DNA of 64,000 nucleotides from Acorus gramineus (taxonomy: Eukaryota > Streptophyta > Magnoliopsida > Acorales > Acoraceae), in NCBI GenBank assembly GCA_030737835.1, contig CM060853.1, positions 11,032,034-11,096,033 of the forward strand, written 5' to 3'. The position numbers and the translations under genes were made by a program. The notes under the pieces were generated by a model. That model saw only the letters and a program-made list of their open reading frames with translations, was not told the DNA's origin and did no database searches. Positions 38,095-49,860 of the stretch are shown piece after piece. Numbering within the stretch: position 1 is the first letter of the stretch; each line of letters starts with the position of its first letter.

Positions 38095-38800
38095 ATCTAG
38101 AAATCTATCTACTCAAAGTTGCTATGGAAAAACTATTTCGTTCACACGATTGCAGAACTTATGCAAACTCAAAAGCTATCCAAGATTGCATAACAACTTT
38201 ATGCAAACTCAAAAGCTATCAAATAACATAACCAAACGCTGCTGCCTAGTGAACTTTGTTTTGATCAAGGGAAATATCCAAAGAATTTTGCTACATGACC
38301 TTAAGATTTAAGCCCCATTGATAAACCATATTATATGTCATGTTGTGATTGGTACCTTGTTTGACTTTTCAAAAAGAGTAAAATAATAAAATACAGAGAT
38401 GCCCTTCATTCAAATCACACACATTACTCCACGTTTAACCACTTCCCACATTTTTCAACAAAAAATTAAAGGCTACATTTAATTTGGCCGGTTACAGTTT
38501 AAGGGAAAAACATTCGTGATTTCAAAAATACACCAAAAAACCATTTCGTATTACCCTACAAAACTTTATGATACCCTAAATCTTATTTTCATTGTGTAAT
38601 TCATCTGGAAATCTATAATCTTCGCCGCCTCATCATTTTTCCCATTTTTGAAATGGATTCTCCAATTTTTTTGATGTATTTTCTAATCCAATGAACATCA
38701 ATTTTGGTTTTGGACATTTTTTTTTCATTTTTTTGATGAATGTTTTACATTGGAATGATTTGTTGATGTCTTGAATGTGCTGATGTATATGAGGGATGAG
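38095..38800. other. Intergenic region
   Basis: No gene seen. A 22-bp word (TTATGCAAACTCAAAAGCTATC) is directly repeated at about 38159-38180 and 38199-38220. The part from about 38490 may belong to the repeat-rich element that follows. Confidence 0.4.
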
Positions 38801-40269
38801 AATGTAACTTCTGATTCAATGTCTCTAATGTATCTAATTGGTTAAAAAAAATATCTGAATTTGTAAAAACACTTTTGAATTTTGTGAAATATATCTAAAT
38901 GGTTACAAGGAAAATTGTTTATTGGATCCTTTCATTCCCTCGAAACTGTTATTGTGCATTAATGTATCATAAAATTAGACAGTGTATCTGAATTTGAGTT
39001 TACATTGTCTTATAATGTAGTACCAGAAATGTATTTGAAATTCAGTCTTCATATTTCGGTTTAAATTTTTGTATATGAAGTTCATAGTGACAGTAATGTA
39101 TCTGAAATTTGGGACATTGTATTTTTTTTTAAATGTATCTGGGTTTCAAAATACAAATAAATAATACAATACATATATAGTTCAGATACATTTAAAATGT
39201 AACTGAAAGCAAAAATATAATGCAAAGCATAATAAAAAAATATAATATTCAAAAACATTTGCAAAATGAATCTGAAATACAAACACAACTATAAATACAA
39301 ATGAGTATATTAGAATTTCAGATGAGTATATTAGTTTTTTCAGATACATATATAGATTTAAATTCAGTCCTATATTAGCTTTTCTGATACAGATGTATCA
39401 AAAAAATTTCAGATACAGATTTAGATAGTCATATATTACTTTTTTCACATACAAATACATATGAAAAATTTTCAATAAAAATTTCAGATATAGATATAGA
39501 TGAATATATTAGATTTTTCAGTTATAAATACAAATTTAGATATAGCCCTGTATTATTTTTTCAGATACACCATATATTAGTTTTTTCAGATACATTAAAA
39601 ATGCACATAAAATGAATGAATATATATTAACATCTATATAAAAAAAAGGAACAAAGAGAACCATATAAAGTCCATATACATTTGTAAAACGTATCTGAAT
39701 TTCAAAATAATCACTAAATTATTTAAAATCACAAAAAAAATTGCATATAGTGTTCATATACCTTTGCAAGATGAATATGAAATTTCAAAAGAAAATAAAA
39801 ATAAAATAAACTGCTTATACAAGAGAACATGATTTATTATCACACCTCTAAAAACAAAGAACATATCAATAAAAACAAACGTATCAAACACTATATTGAA
39901 CACAAAAAAAACATAAATAGCATGATTGGAACACTACGAATGAACACAAAAAAAAACATAGCCCAAATCTAAATCCACATGCATTGTTCGTAACAATAAT
40001 CGGACGCTCTAAAACAACAATTGTTGAAAAAACCTCTGAAAAACAAAGATTGATCTGCCCGCACGGTTACAAAAAATCTGATTCAATTCATTGTGTATTA
40101 ACAATGCCTATAAATGATTCGATTGGAACTCGAATGAAAAAAAAAAAAAAAACACAAAACATGAAAATTAAATGCCCGCACGAATTCAATTATGGAAAAA
40201 AAGAGGTTTAATCATCTCCTCAAAACTGGGGATTAGTTATCAAAAATAACACAGGGGTATAATTGAAAA
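38800..40269. mobile_element. AT-rich element with inverted arrays of TGTATCTGAA words
   Basis: Roughly fifteen to twenty variants of TGTATCTGAA(T/A)TT occur. They lie mostly in direct orientation from 38825 to 39145 and mostly as the complement (TTCAGATACA) from 39175 to 39600. The layout is a dispersed inverted array, as in subterminal repeats of some MULE or hAT elements. Termini were not found; the right side is cut by the LTR element starting at 40270. No transposase was seen. Confidence 0.4.
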
Positions 40270-42285
40270 TGTGGATTTTTTACCGCAAAAGTCGTAATCC
40301 GGTTCTTTAGAACTTGGATCTGGTCCGTACGTGATGTACCGAATCACCGTTCAAGAGATAATCCAAGATTGCTCGACTGTTCACTAGGACTCAATTGTGA
40401 TCGCCACTTTCTTTTTCTCAAAAGCAAGAAAAGATGATGTTATTCTGTTACTTGCCCGTATCGAAAAATTATGGATTCTCTTCACATTGACGCAGCCGGT
40501 CACGCAACACGTTAAAGTTCAGGTACCTCACACAAAATGATTAAGATCCGGTTTTAAAAAAAAGTGTAGTAAATTATTTTAGAATTAAAATAAATAAATA
40601 AATAAAATCTGGTTATGTTATGGACTGTCCACAATGAAAGTAAGTTTCGTAAAATCCAAATAAAATCTGAAGGCCTGGTTTTCAAATGTCCCAAGTGGAA
40701 TTATGAAATAAAATAAAAAAAGAGTGATTTGATGAGTTAAATAACAATCTTATCAAATAAAGAAAAAGGAAAGAAAAAAAAAAAAAAGAACCTGAGACTA
40801 ATGTACCCAAAACTTATTCACAATCAAATGGAGGGTCTAACTATAAAAAAAATAAAATAAAAAGTAATGGATCCAAATAATTTGATAAACCAGGAGGCAA
40901 TACCAATGAGTATATCAAGAAAACCAACGGGCTCAATACAAGCCGTCCAAAATCTTATCCAAGAAATCCAGTAAAAAATAGAAATGCACAAGAGGACTTA
41001 TATATCAAACAAAACATATCGACGGCTCTACAACGAGTCGTCGCCAGATCCAGGTTTATAAGAAGAACAAACCAACAGCTCTACGACGAGCCGTCGCCAG
41101 ACAGTTCCAGATTTCTTTTTTTTTTAGAAAAACAAAATAAATAATGAAGAGTATTTTTTTAGGAATGAAAAGCAAGAATATAGTAGAACAGTAAGCTTAG
41201 CAGTAAAGAAAATGTAGTAAAGAGAACATAAACTAATAGAACAATAAGCATGATGGATAAAGAGTAGTGGTAATAAAGTAAAAATACAAAAGAAAGCAAA
41301 TAAATGGGGTTAGTAGTCCTTGGGAGAGAGTATCCCAAACAAAAGGGGTGCTCAAATGATCCTAAGAACAAGTGGCCGACGGCCCTAGTGTAGGCCGTCC
41401 GTCAGCTGCGTCCCATTTCCAAAAGAGCTAATCAAAGTCCAAAAGATGCAACAACCAACACGCAATTTGTTTAAACTATTTTCTTATATGATTAAAAAAG
41501 GGGGGGGGGGGGTTTACAAGACTTGGTTTACAGGATTTCTTTCGGGTTGGGTTATGGGATTTCTAAAAAGAACAAAAGAAAATGAGGGAGATGAAGGTGA
41601 GTGAGCAAGGAAAAAATGAGTGGTTTCTTCTCTATGTTCTCTCCTCTCTTTTAGGTTAAAAGTGGACATGGAAGTGGCTGATTTCGTGGAGCTTTTCTTT
41701 ATCTTCCTTGCCTCTGCTTTTGCTTCACCCTCCCCCTCTATTTATAGTGCAAAAACCCCTCTCACAAGCTTCTCTCATCCTCTCTTTGTTAGACAACACA
41801 TAGGGCATTAAATGCTTCCGTTCCTGTTGTCCAGAGCCTGCAAGCACGTCCCCTCAGAGTGGTAGTCGAAGGAGGAGCGCCATTTCCTTTTGCCTAGTTG
41901 TTTTGCCAGCATTTCGGATGTTGACAGATCGACGACTCCTCCTGTGGCCGTCGCCCAAAATCGACGGCTCCTGTCCCAGCCATCCCTTTTTTAAGTGTGT
42001 TTCATGACCCTCATTCTGTAAGCTTTCCAACGCCGCTGACGGATCGAGAATCGGAGGTGTATTGCTCAAGTTATTGTCCGATCTTGTGGGGGTGTCTGAT
42101 TGCCTGTGTGGAGGCATTCCTTCTGCTTCTTCTTGGGCCAAATCACCTTGATTTTGAATTGTTTATTGTTGTCTAATCTTGGGTGATTACTTTTGAGAGA
42201 ATATATGGTTCAAGCCTGCATAAATCAGATATTACAAGCGATAAGTATTATGCTATTTTGATCGGTCAAAAATGGGGTATGTACA
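40270..42285 (-). repeat. 3' LTR of the large pol-less LTR element
   Basis: This 2016-bp repeat closely matches 46892-51132 once the MULE there is removed. In element (minus) orientation it starts TGTACATACCCC at 42285 and ends AAAATCCACA at 40270. A CTATAAATA TATA box lies at 41739-41747 (minus). It contains a G13 run (41500-41512) and two GACGGCTCTAC.ACGAG.CGTCG hairpin-like units (41020-41043 and 41075-41097). Confidence 0.9.
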
Positions 42286-42300
42286 ATTGCCCCTCCTCGG
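42286..42300 (-). other. Polypurine tract of the LTR element
   Basis: Immediately before the 3' LTR the minus strand reads GAGGAGGGGCAAT, as expected for the plus-strand primer of a retrotransposon. It confirms the minus orientation. Confidence 0.6.
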
Positions 42301-44211
42301 ATGGTGTTTCAAGTGAAACACTATTCGACGATAAGAAAAGAGACCTCATTTTTTACTGACCCTTTTTTAACATGGGCTTTGATCTCATGACTTATAGCAA
42401 CTAAGAAATGAACCTAGGATAGGCCTACAAAAATTCATCAACAAAATGATCTTGGGGGGAGAAAGACATTTAATCTACTGCAATGAGTGATCCAACCCTT
42501 GATTGGGGTTCCTAGCCTTCGTGTGTTGCAACCCGGCGTCGGATTCCTATGCTTACCGTGCGTGGCAACTCAGCGATTAGGGGATATGATAAAAGCTAAT
42601 AAAAGAAAATGTTGATTTGATAATTTGAAAGGATCATTGGTTAAGGAACTAAAGTAGACAAGGCCAAGGAAAATTATCCTGGATGATATGAGTAACAAGG
42701 AGAAAGCACATGAGAGTGGAGTAGCAACTTAAGCCATGCAAGATTCTGAATCAAGCAAACATTCGAACCAGATGAGAATTGAAGCTTATAACGGCACACA
42801 AGAGAGATGCAAATGTTTTAACTGCACTTTTTTTTTTGAGAAGACAAATAGTTTGCAATCTTATACAAACAAGTCATGGCATGATGTGAGTGTATGCTTA
42901 AGTAACATGTATCATGGTGGGATGATGAGCAAGCAGCTTAGCATGTGAGAGCATGTTGTATTATGAAAGGATTAGTCTAAGCATGAAAGACTTCTATCTG
43001 ATTGATTCACTCTAGTTTGTTTGAAAATTTCATGTCTACTCAAACAAGTGAAAGATACCTGTCCATTGGATTAAGGAGCTTTTAAAATGACTCATGTGGT
43101 GTGTGATGGTGTCAGCTTAGGAGATTGTTCACTATAGGATGGATCAACTGCTTTGCCAAAGTCCTAGTTTAATTGGCTCTTCCAAGGGAGAAGTAGAATG
43201 AATGGGGGTGAGAGTAATGTCTTCTGAGAACCATAAAAAAATTGACCCAGTCCTAGCACATATCTTAAGTCACTCGGTTCCTCTAGCTTTCTTCTTTACT
43301 GCTTTTCTTTTTCTTGTTGAAGGACGTAGACCCGCATTGGACATCTACTTTTTCCTCTTTTCTTTTTTTTTTTGAAATGGCAAACCTTGCCTTGTTTATT
43401 GAGGGGCATTTCTGTTTTTTACCCTCCCTTTTCCCTTTTTTTTTTTCCTGAAAGCATCAACAGTGCTAGAGCCAGCTTCTTTGGGATATGTACCAGGATT
43501 AAGACATATTTATGGATCGCAGTCCACATGAATGAAAATTTTAAACAAAAGAAGGAAGATACAATTGCCCCAATCTAATGGTGTGGGCAGCCTTTCTTTT
43601 CTGTGGTGGACTAAATCCTAAGCCAATCATGTGTGTGGATAGTGAAATGCTGATGTGAGCCAAGTCAAAAACAACAAATCCTATGGACATGATCAATTAA
43701 AAGTTCAAGCCAATATAAAACAATCAAACAAGTGGAGTAAATGTTCACATGATATGGTAGTCATGCTCAAACTAATCGTTCGTTGGAGATTAAAAATTGC
43801 CCCAGTCCTGTATTGGACCAGGGGTGCTCTCATGATAGAAGATAATGTCCCAGTTCCAGTGTTGGACTGAGTATGCCTTTGATTTTTTTTTTGAATTTTT
43901 GTCATATATGATTTTTTTTGGATTTTTAATATATCTGATTTTTTTTTGAATTTTTAATTAAGGAAAGGGTAAACAAACAAGCAATATTTAATAAAATAGG
44001 AAAAGAGTACTGTACAGTGCTGGAGGGCGGCCTCCAAAAAAAATGATGGTGCAGGATGAGTCCTTCATGGAGGTTCAAATTGAAGCAGCTTCAGAGGAAC
44101 GATGCTTGAATGATCATATTTAACATCGACGGCGCATGGATTATCCTCCTCCACTTTGAAGCGCGTGTGACGCCTTCTGCACCATTGATCCTCAGCGTCT
44201 ATCAAAAGCTG
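42301..44211. other. Non-coding 3' interior of the LTR element
   Basis: About 1.9 kb between the 414-codon ORF and the polypurine tract. It contains recurring ATTGCCCCA(G/A)TC and TTGGACC/TTGGACTG words but no frame with a recognisable domain. Autonomous relatives would be expected to carry pol in this interior. Confidence 0.5.
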
Positions 44212-45456
44212 TCAGAAACGCGAGTGGCGTCTGATCTGCCATAGATTCTCAGTAGAAAGAAATTGTTCCCTCACAGAGGGGTCAGTCAACAAAGATGCAA
44301 ATATGGAAAAGCAAGCCATAGGGGGAACGATTGATTGAACTGACACAAGGGAAGATAGGTAAACATGATGCCGAGGCCCTGATGATGGTGGGAGTAATGA
44401 CTCATCAATTGGTGCAATCAGGGGCTTATGGATCAGATCAGATTTGGATCTCAAAGGAATAATTGATTTGGATATGGCAGGGTATTCTGATTTGGATATG
44501 ACAAGGGATTCAGGAGAAGAAGGCTCCTCCGACAGATGGGATGGCAAGTCGAGTGGATCTGGCAATTGGGATGGCTCAACTGCTTCCTTGAATTGTGCAT
44601 TCCTAAAGATGAGAGGCTTTGATTCGAGGACATGCACAATTGGTTCAATCGGGTCCAGGTCAACCTCAGAATCTGATGGATTAAGATCTGAGTTATCTGA
44701 GATGACCGGAATGGGTTCAACAAGCTTTGATTTGATTGGATCTTGAGCAGGTGGAGACAAAGGGCATTCAAACTCAGCAGGGTGGAAGGATTGGATGGTG
44801 GGTTCATGTGGTGTTGGGGTAGGGTAAATGAGTTCTAGTAGTTCTCCATCACAAAGCTCTTCATCATCATCGTAGTCCCATTTGGGACACTCATCAAATT
44901 CCGTGATTTCGACTACTGGAGACTCATAGGTTGGGCTTGGGTTTGGGTAGGTGAGTTCTAACAGTTCTCCATCACAAAACCCTTCATCATCGTAGTCCCA
45001 TCTGGGATACTCTACAAATTCTGTGATTTCGACTATTGGAGACTCATAGGCTGGGCTTGAGGGAATTGGGTCGGACGGAATTTCTAGTTTGGGTTGTGGG
45101 TAATGGTAGGTAGGGAAATGTTCAGGTTGAACAACAGGGTGTGCATAGGGTTGATGGGGTGAAGGCTCATGTGCTGGGCTTGGGGGGACTAGGTCAAATA
45201 GGATTTTGGGTTGAGGTTCAGGTTGATGGTAGGTAAAGGCAGACTCAGGTTGAGTGACTGGGTATGCATAGGGTTGATGGGGTGACAAATCTAGTTGTGG
45301 GTCTCTTAATCTAATGTTGGAGTCCCTCTCACGTACACGCCCTTGAAGCCATCTCGTGAGAGGACTTCCATAAGGTGGCCTAATAATTGGAGAGGGCATC
45401 TCAACAACCTCGACATGCTCTTGGACTAGAATTGAAACTCGGGGGCCTTGGAACAT
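44212..45456 (-). CDS. Unrecognised Pro/Glu-rich 414-aa ORF of the LTR element
   Basis: I do not recognise this protein. It starts with ATG (45454-45456), 72 bp after the gag stop, in the same direction. It is rich in Pro, Glu, Asp and Ser and has two internal duplications. SPHQPYAYPVTQPE near residue 58 recurs as SPHQPYAHPVVQPE near residue 98. YESPIVEITEFVEYPRWDYD near residue 141 recurs as YESPVVEITEFDECPKWDYD near residue 177, each followed by CDGELLEL. The C-terminal third is more mixed (PPMACFSIFASLLTDPSVRE). No zinc knuckle, protease or polymerase motif and no membrane segment is visible. It may be a gag extension, an extra retroelement ORF or captured sequence; all are inference. Its 1245-nt open frame suggests recent origin or constraint. 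Confidence 0.6.
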   Translation of the reverse strand: MFQGPRVSILVQEHVEVVEMPSPIIRPPYGSPLTRWLQGRVRERDSNIRLRDPQLDLSPHQPYAYPVTQPESAFTYHQPEPQPKILFDLVPPSPAHEPSPHQPYAHPVVQPEHFPTYHYPQPKLEIPSDPIPSSPAYESPIVEITEFVEYPRWDYDDEGFCDGELLELTYPNPSPTYESPVVEITEFDECPKWDYDDDEELCDGELLELIYPTPTPHEPTIQSFHPAEFECPLSPPAQDPIKSKLVEPIPVISDNSDLNPSDSEVDLDPIEPIVHVLESKPLIFRNAQFKEAVEPSQLPDPLDLPSHLSEEPSSPESLVISKSEYPAISKSIIPLRSKSDLIHKPLIAPIDESLLPPSSGPRHHVYLSSLVSVQSIVPPMACFSIFASLLTDPSVREQFLSTENLWQIRRHSRF

Positions 45457-45527
45457 GCTTCTTCATTCGGATGATAGGAGGGAGTTGGCCATGAATGCCT
45501 TTGGATTGCAACAGCGTGATTAAATAA

Positions 45528-46169
45528 TTAATCAAATGTGTTACAGTCACAAAGACTCAACGCCCTTTTGATGTCCTCACAGGAATTCATGATGACCATG
45601 TCAACCTGTTGGGATTCAGGCAAAGGGATTCTAGATCGGGTGGCCATATCCCTCCATCGATTGGCAAATCGAACGAAGTCCTCCCCAGGTTGCATCTTTT
45701 CAGCAACAAGGTCCTCTGGGGAGGGTGCACGCCTAGCTTGGAAACTAAACCGATTGAGAAACTTTTGGACTATATCGGGGAAGGTTTGGAGATCATTCCG
45801 AGAAAGGGAGGTAAACCATTGTAAAGCGACCCCTTCTAATGACAATGGAAATAGATAGATGAGCATGGCACCATCGTCAAGGAAGGGACGAGCATCGAGA
45901 TAAAATGCATTGATATGATGACGCGGGTCACCTCGACCACTATACTTCCTAAACTTGGGAGCTTGAAAATTCAGAGGAAGTTTGATGGCATCAAATTGGC
46001 AGTGGTTTCTCCAATGGGAATTAGTGGGGACAGGGAAGATGATCTCAGAAACCTTCTGCCTTATGGCTTCCTCTAGGGTTTGATTAGCCCTCAGAGGAAT
46101 GCGAGCTGATAAATGAGGCATGGTGGATGGGAACTTTGGACTGATAAGAAGGTGATGTGACCGACTCAT
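45528..46169 (-). CDS. Retrotransposon gag protein (213 aa)
   Basis: Capsid-like protein of a Ty3/gypsy-type element. The N-terminal part has LEEAIRQKVSEIIFPVP and APKFRKYSGRGDPRHHINAF. The Retrotrans_gag core is LSLEGVALQWFTSLSRN and FPDIVQKFLNRFSFQ, followed by EKMQPGEDFVRFANRWRDMA. It ends at CDCNTFD without the zinc knuckle found in full-length gag. The start ATG is at 46167-46169; a second in-frame ATG (MPHLSARIPL) lies 16 codons in. No frameshift or internal stop is present. The next ORF begins 72 bp downstream. Confidence 0.85.
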   Translation of the reverse strand: MSRSHHLLISPKFPSTMPHLSARIPLRANQTLEEAIRQKVSEIIFPVPTNSHWRNHCQFDAIKLPLNFQAPKFRKYSGRGDPRHHINAFYLDARPFLDDGAMLIYLFPLSLEGVALQWFTSLSRNDLQTFPDIVQKFLNRFSFQARRAPSPEDLVAEKMQPGEDFVRFANRWRDMATRSRIPLPESQQVDMVIMNSCEDIKRALSLCDCNTFD

Positions 46170-46864
46170 GTGTAGGGTTCTGATTTATGTGATTTTGATC
46201 AAATCGGAACATCTCAACATAAGGATCAGAATAAAACATTTTTTTATTTTTTAATTTATAAGCAAAAACTAAGCAATAATATAAACACAACAAAAACTAA
46301 CCGAGCATGAAACAAATATATACAATCAAATCAGTTGAATGACATGCAAGGTTTTGAAGATTTCTGGAATGATTTTTTTTCTTTTCAAATTTTGTATATA
46401 TATATTTTTTTCAATGAAGAACGAATCAAGTCATTTTAGAAAACAGAGGCAAATTGAATAACATCAGCCTCCCTTTTTTTTTTTTGTCAACAGAACAGTC
46501 AACCCGTGTCTATTTATGCCACTTGAAAAAAACAGAGTCAACCCTTTAAGCTGAAGTCAAACAATTTATTGCCCTTTTGAAAACATCATAACAGCAACCA
46601 CTTTGTGAAATAATAAAATAACCTTTGAAGATTAAACAGAGTGAAAAGAAACAAAAAGTACATGCCACTGTTCATTCACACAAATTTATCATGAAATTTT
46701 TTTTATTTTAATGCATGAAACTCACTGTTCACGCACCAGATGTTTTTTTTTTCTTTGGTAAAAAGAAATTTTTTTATATGTAATTAAAAAAAAGAATTAC
46801 ACTATTTTTAATTAGATCTTAATTAAAATATGCGAGGATACATGTACTGAGCTCCACAAAAGAG

Positions 46865-46882
46865 GTCCCACCGTGATCGCCA
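46865..46882 (-). other. Candidate primer-binding site of the LTR element
   Basis: The minus strand reads TGGCGATCACGGTGGGAC nine bases after the 5' LTR end. It begins TGG, as expected for pairing with a tRNA 3' CCA end. I could not match it confidently to a specific tRNA. Confidence 0.5.
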
Positions 46883-47989
46883 CCTTGTCGATGTGGATTT
46901 TTGTTCGCAAAAGTCGTAATCCGGTTCTCTAGAACTTGGATCTGGTCCGTACGCGACGTACCGAATCACCGTTTAAGAGATAATCCAAGGTTGCTCGACT
47001 GCTCACTAGGACTCAATTGTGATCGCCATTTGCTTTTCCTCAAAAGCAAGAAAAGAGGATGTTATTATGTTACTTGCATGTCCGGGAAATTATAGATTCT
47101 CTTCACATTGACGTAGCCGACCATGCAACACGGTAAAACTCAGGTACCTCGCATAAAATGATTAAGATCCGGTTTTAAAAAAAAGTGTAGTAAATTATTC
47201 TAAAATTAAAAAAAATAAATAAATAAGATCTAGTTATGTTATGGACTGTCCACAATGAAAGTAAGTTCCGTAAAATCCAAATAAAATCTGAAGGCCTGGT
47301 TTTCAATAGTCCCAAGTGGAATTATGAAATAAAATAAAAAAGAGTGATTTGATGAGTTAAATAACAATCTTATCAAGTAAAGAAAAAGGAAAGAAAAGAA
47401 AAAGAAAAAGAAACTGAGACTAATGTACCCAAAACTTATTCACAATCAAATGGAGGGTCTAACAATAAAAAAATAAAACAAAAAGTAATGGATCCAGATA
47501 ATTTGATGAACCAGGAGGCAATACAATGAGTATATCAAGAAAACCAACGGACTCAATACAAGCCATCCAAAATCTTATCCAAGAAATCCAGTAAAAAATA
47601 GAAATGCACCAGAGGACTTATATATCAAACAAAACATATCGACGGCTCTACGACAAGCCGTCGCCAGACAGTTCCAGATTTCTTTTTTTTTTAGAAAAAC
47701 AAAAAAAAAAGGGAAAATTAATTAAGAGTCCCCCGACATACCCCCATAATACCTTTTAGTCCCTGAAACTTTTTACGTCAACAATACATCCCTAAGTCTC
47801 CAAACCCATTATCTTTGGGTCCCTCTCACTATCATACCCCCATTTAATACCCAATATACCCTCCTCTTTAAAACACATCTCCCCCCAAACAAACCCATTG
47901 AGCCCCCTCTCTTCCCTGAAAAATGAAAAACCATCACCTCTCAATCTCTCCCCCAAATCCCCCTCTCTCATTTTCGACCACCCCAGTGA

Positions 47990-48340
47990 AGACTTAGCCG
48001 ATCCCCTTCCCCTTCGGTGAGTGCAAAAGAACGGACGTCGATCCGCGACATCTCCACTGTCGTCAATGTGAGGGAGGTCGCAAGATTGAGGGAGTAGCTC
48101 AGGAGGGTCGAGAGGAAGAATCGCGAGGAGGAGGAGGAGGAGAAGGCTGCGCTGATGCGGTGCGTCCAAGGGGAGGTCGTCGAAGCAGACATGGACGATG
48201 TGGGTTTGGTTGTAGAGGAGGAGCCGGTTGTGGAAGAGGTGACGGTGGATCTGATGACGACGATGAAAGTGGAGGAGGAGTGGGTGATGAATGGGGACTT
48301 TAGCAGCAGCTATGAAGACTTGCTTGCGTTGATTGATTAG
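47990..48340 (+). pseudogene. Gene-like fragment carried by the MULE
   Basis: The plus strand reads DIRDISTVVNVREVARLRE, a TAG stop, then LRRVERKNREEEEEEKAALM and RCVQGEVVEADMDDVG, and ends VMNGDFSSSYEDLLALID with a TAG at 48338-48340. The in-frame stop breaks a probable coiled-coil region. A 61-codon frame from the ATG at 48155 remains open: acidic, rich in Glu and Val. The region is GC-rich and sharply bounded within an AT-rich MULE, as expected for a captured host exon. The parent gene is not recognised. Confidence 0.45.
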
Positions 48341-48479
48341 ATTGTGAGTTAGATTTGTTATGTTTATATTGGGTTTTTGGTGTGTATATGTGGTTAGATT
48401 GGGGGACTAATAGGGTTTTGGGTTTTATTTGGTGCAGAGGGTGATGGATTATGTTGTCTTGTTTTAGGATGTTTATATA

Positions 48480-49860
48480 TTAATATTTACAAACAGAATA
48501 ACAATGTTCTCAAATATGATTAAGGGTGTATATATAATGTACACAAATTGATAACAATGTACATAGACTTATAACAATGTATATTGAGAATTTAATAGTG
48601 TATACAGACAACATAATAGTGTACACAAAGATTTCAACAGTGTATAAAGATAATATAACATGATGAAGTCCTTCAATTATAACAATGGCCTTACTAGTAT
48701 CCGCTAGAATCTAAAAATTTAGGCCACTATGATGAAGTCCTTCAATTGGTTGGACTTCTTTCACCTCTTTCTCACACATATCCCACTCCAACTTGCCAAG
48801 TATGAATGGAGCATGAAACAATGAGAAGAAGAAGGGATGCATGTATTGGATTTCTGTTTCCTTTTTTTTGTGACACCATCTGAGTTTTATGTTAATACTA
48901 TTGTATGTACACTGATATTCTTCAAATGTACACTATTAGATCTTCTTTTGATTATGTAGCCTTAATCCTACACAATCAATTCATAGAGTACAATTATATA
49001 AAAAATATACCATGAAAAAATGTGTTTGGGTTTGCAGAATTGACAGATCAATTGATGAGTGTACCCTGTCATTCCAGCCTATGTATAACTACGTACATTG
49101 GTATATTGTCTACGTACACTGTTAATTTCTTTGTGCACACTGTTATATACACTGTTATCTGTCTGTGGAAACTATTAAATTCTTTGTTTGTAATGATGTA
49201 TACCTGTTATATTGATAGTGCATGTGACATTACAATGTGCAGGTTTGTTGGTTGAAAAGTATTTTAGATTGACCCATTTCATGCTCGACATTGAAGACTA
49301 GCTAATCACAAAATGATTAATGTCCACTACAATCCAATGTGTAAGTGTTGATGATATACATTGTCACGATTAATGTACCTACATCGTACTCATGATATTA
49401 ATTTATGGTGTTTTTAGGGTTAATTGTGGCATGTTTATGATCAGATACGATAAGCATCGAATAAAGGAACAAATATGAAAATTGAGCAAAAGGATATTCC
49501 AAGATTCTGAGGGGAGTATGCACCAAAAGTAAGTCGAAGAGCGAAAGAGAGTGAGACTCGGATAAAGGAACTACAAGAAGTAAAAGATATAAACAACATA
49601 TGTAACTAAACTATGTGGTTATTTTGTAAATCGGTGGTGATGATTTTAAAAATAGATGTAAATATTTTATCTATTAGTGAGGATGATGTTTAAATGTCTG
49701 AAATCCTTGCTCGTAATTACAAATTAAGTAGATATATGGACTTGTCTGTGTACACCGTTATACACAATGTGTACACTGTTACTCGCAAATGTAAAAAGAT
49801 ATAGTACACTATTATACCATCTGCGTACATTGTTATCAAAGGGTAAAAATGGAAGAATAA
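48480..49860. repeat. Inverted arrays of GTACACTGTTA-type words in the MULE
   Basis: Left of about 48660 the words read as (T)AACA(A/G)TGTA(C/T)A. From about 48895 to 49850 they read as TGTACACTGTTA, GTACATTGTTATC and similar, i.e. the complement. About a dozen copies are seen. They may be subterminal transposase-binding repeats. Confidence 0.5.

Noticed and set aside
41620-41811. 63-codon frame on the plus strand of the LTR (and its copy at 50466-50771)
   Set aside because: Overlaps the LTR TATA box, runs antisense to the element and differs in length between the two LTRs; no domain seen.
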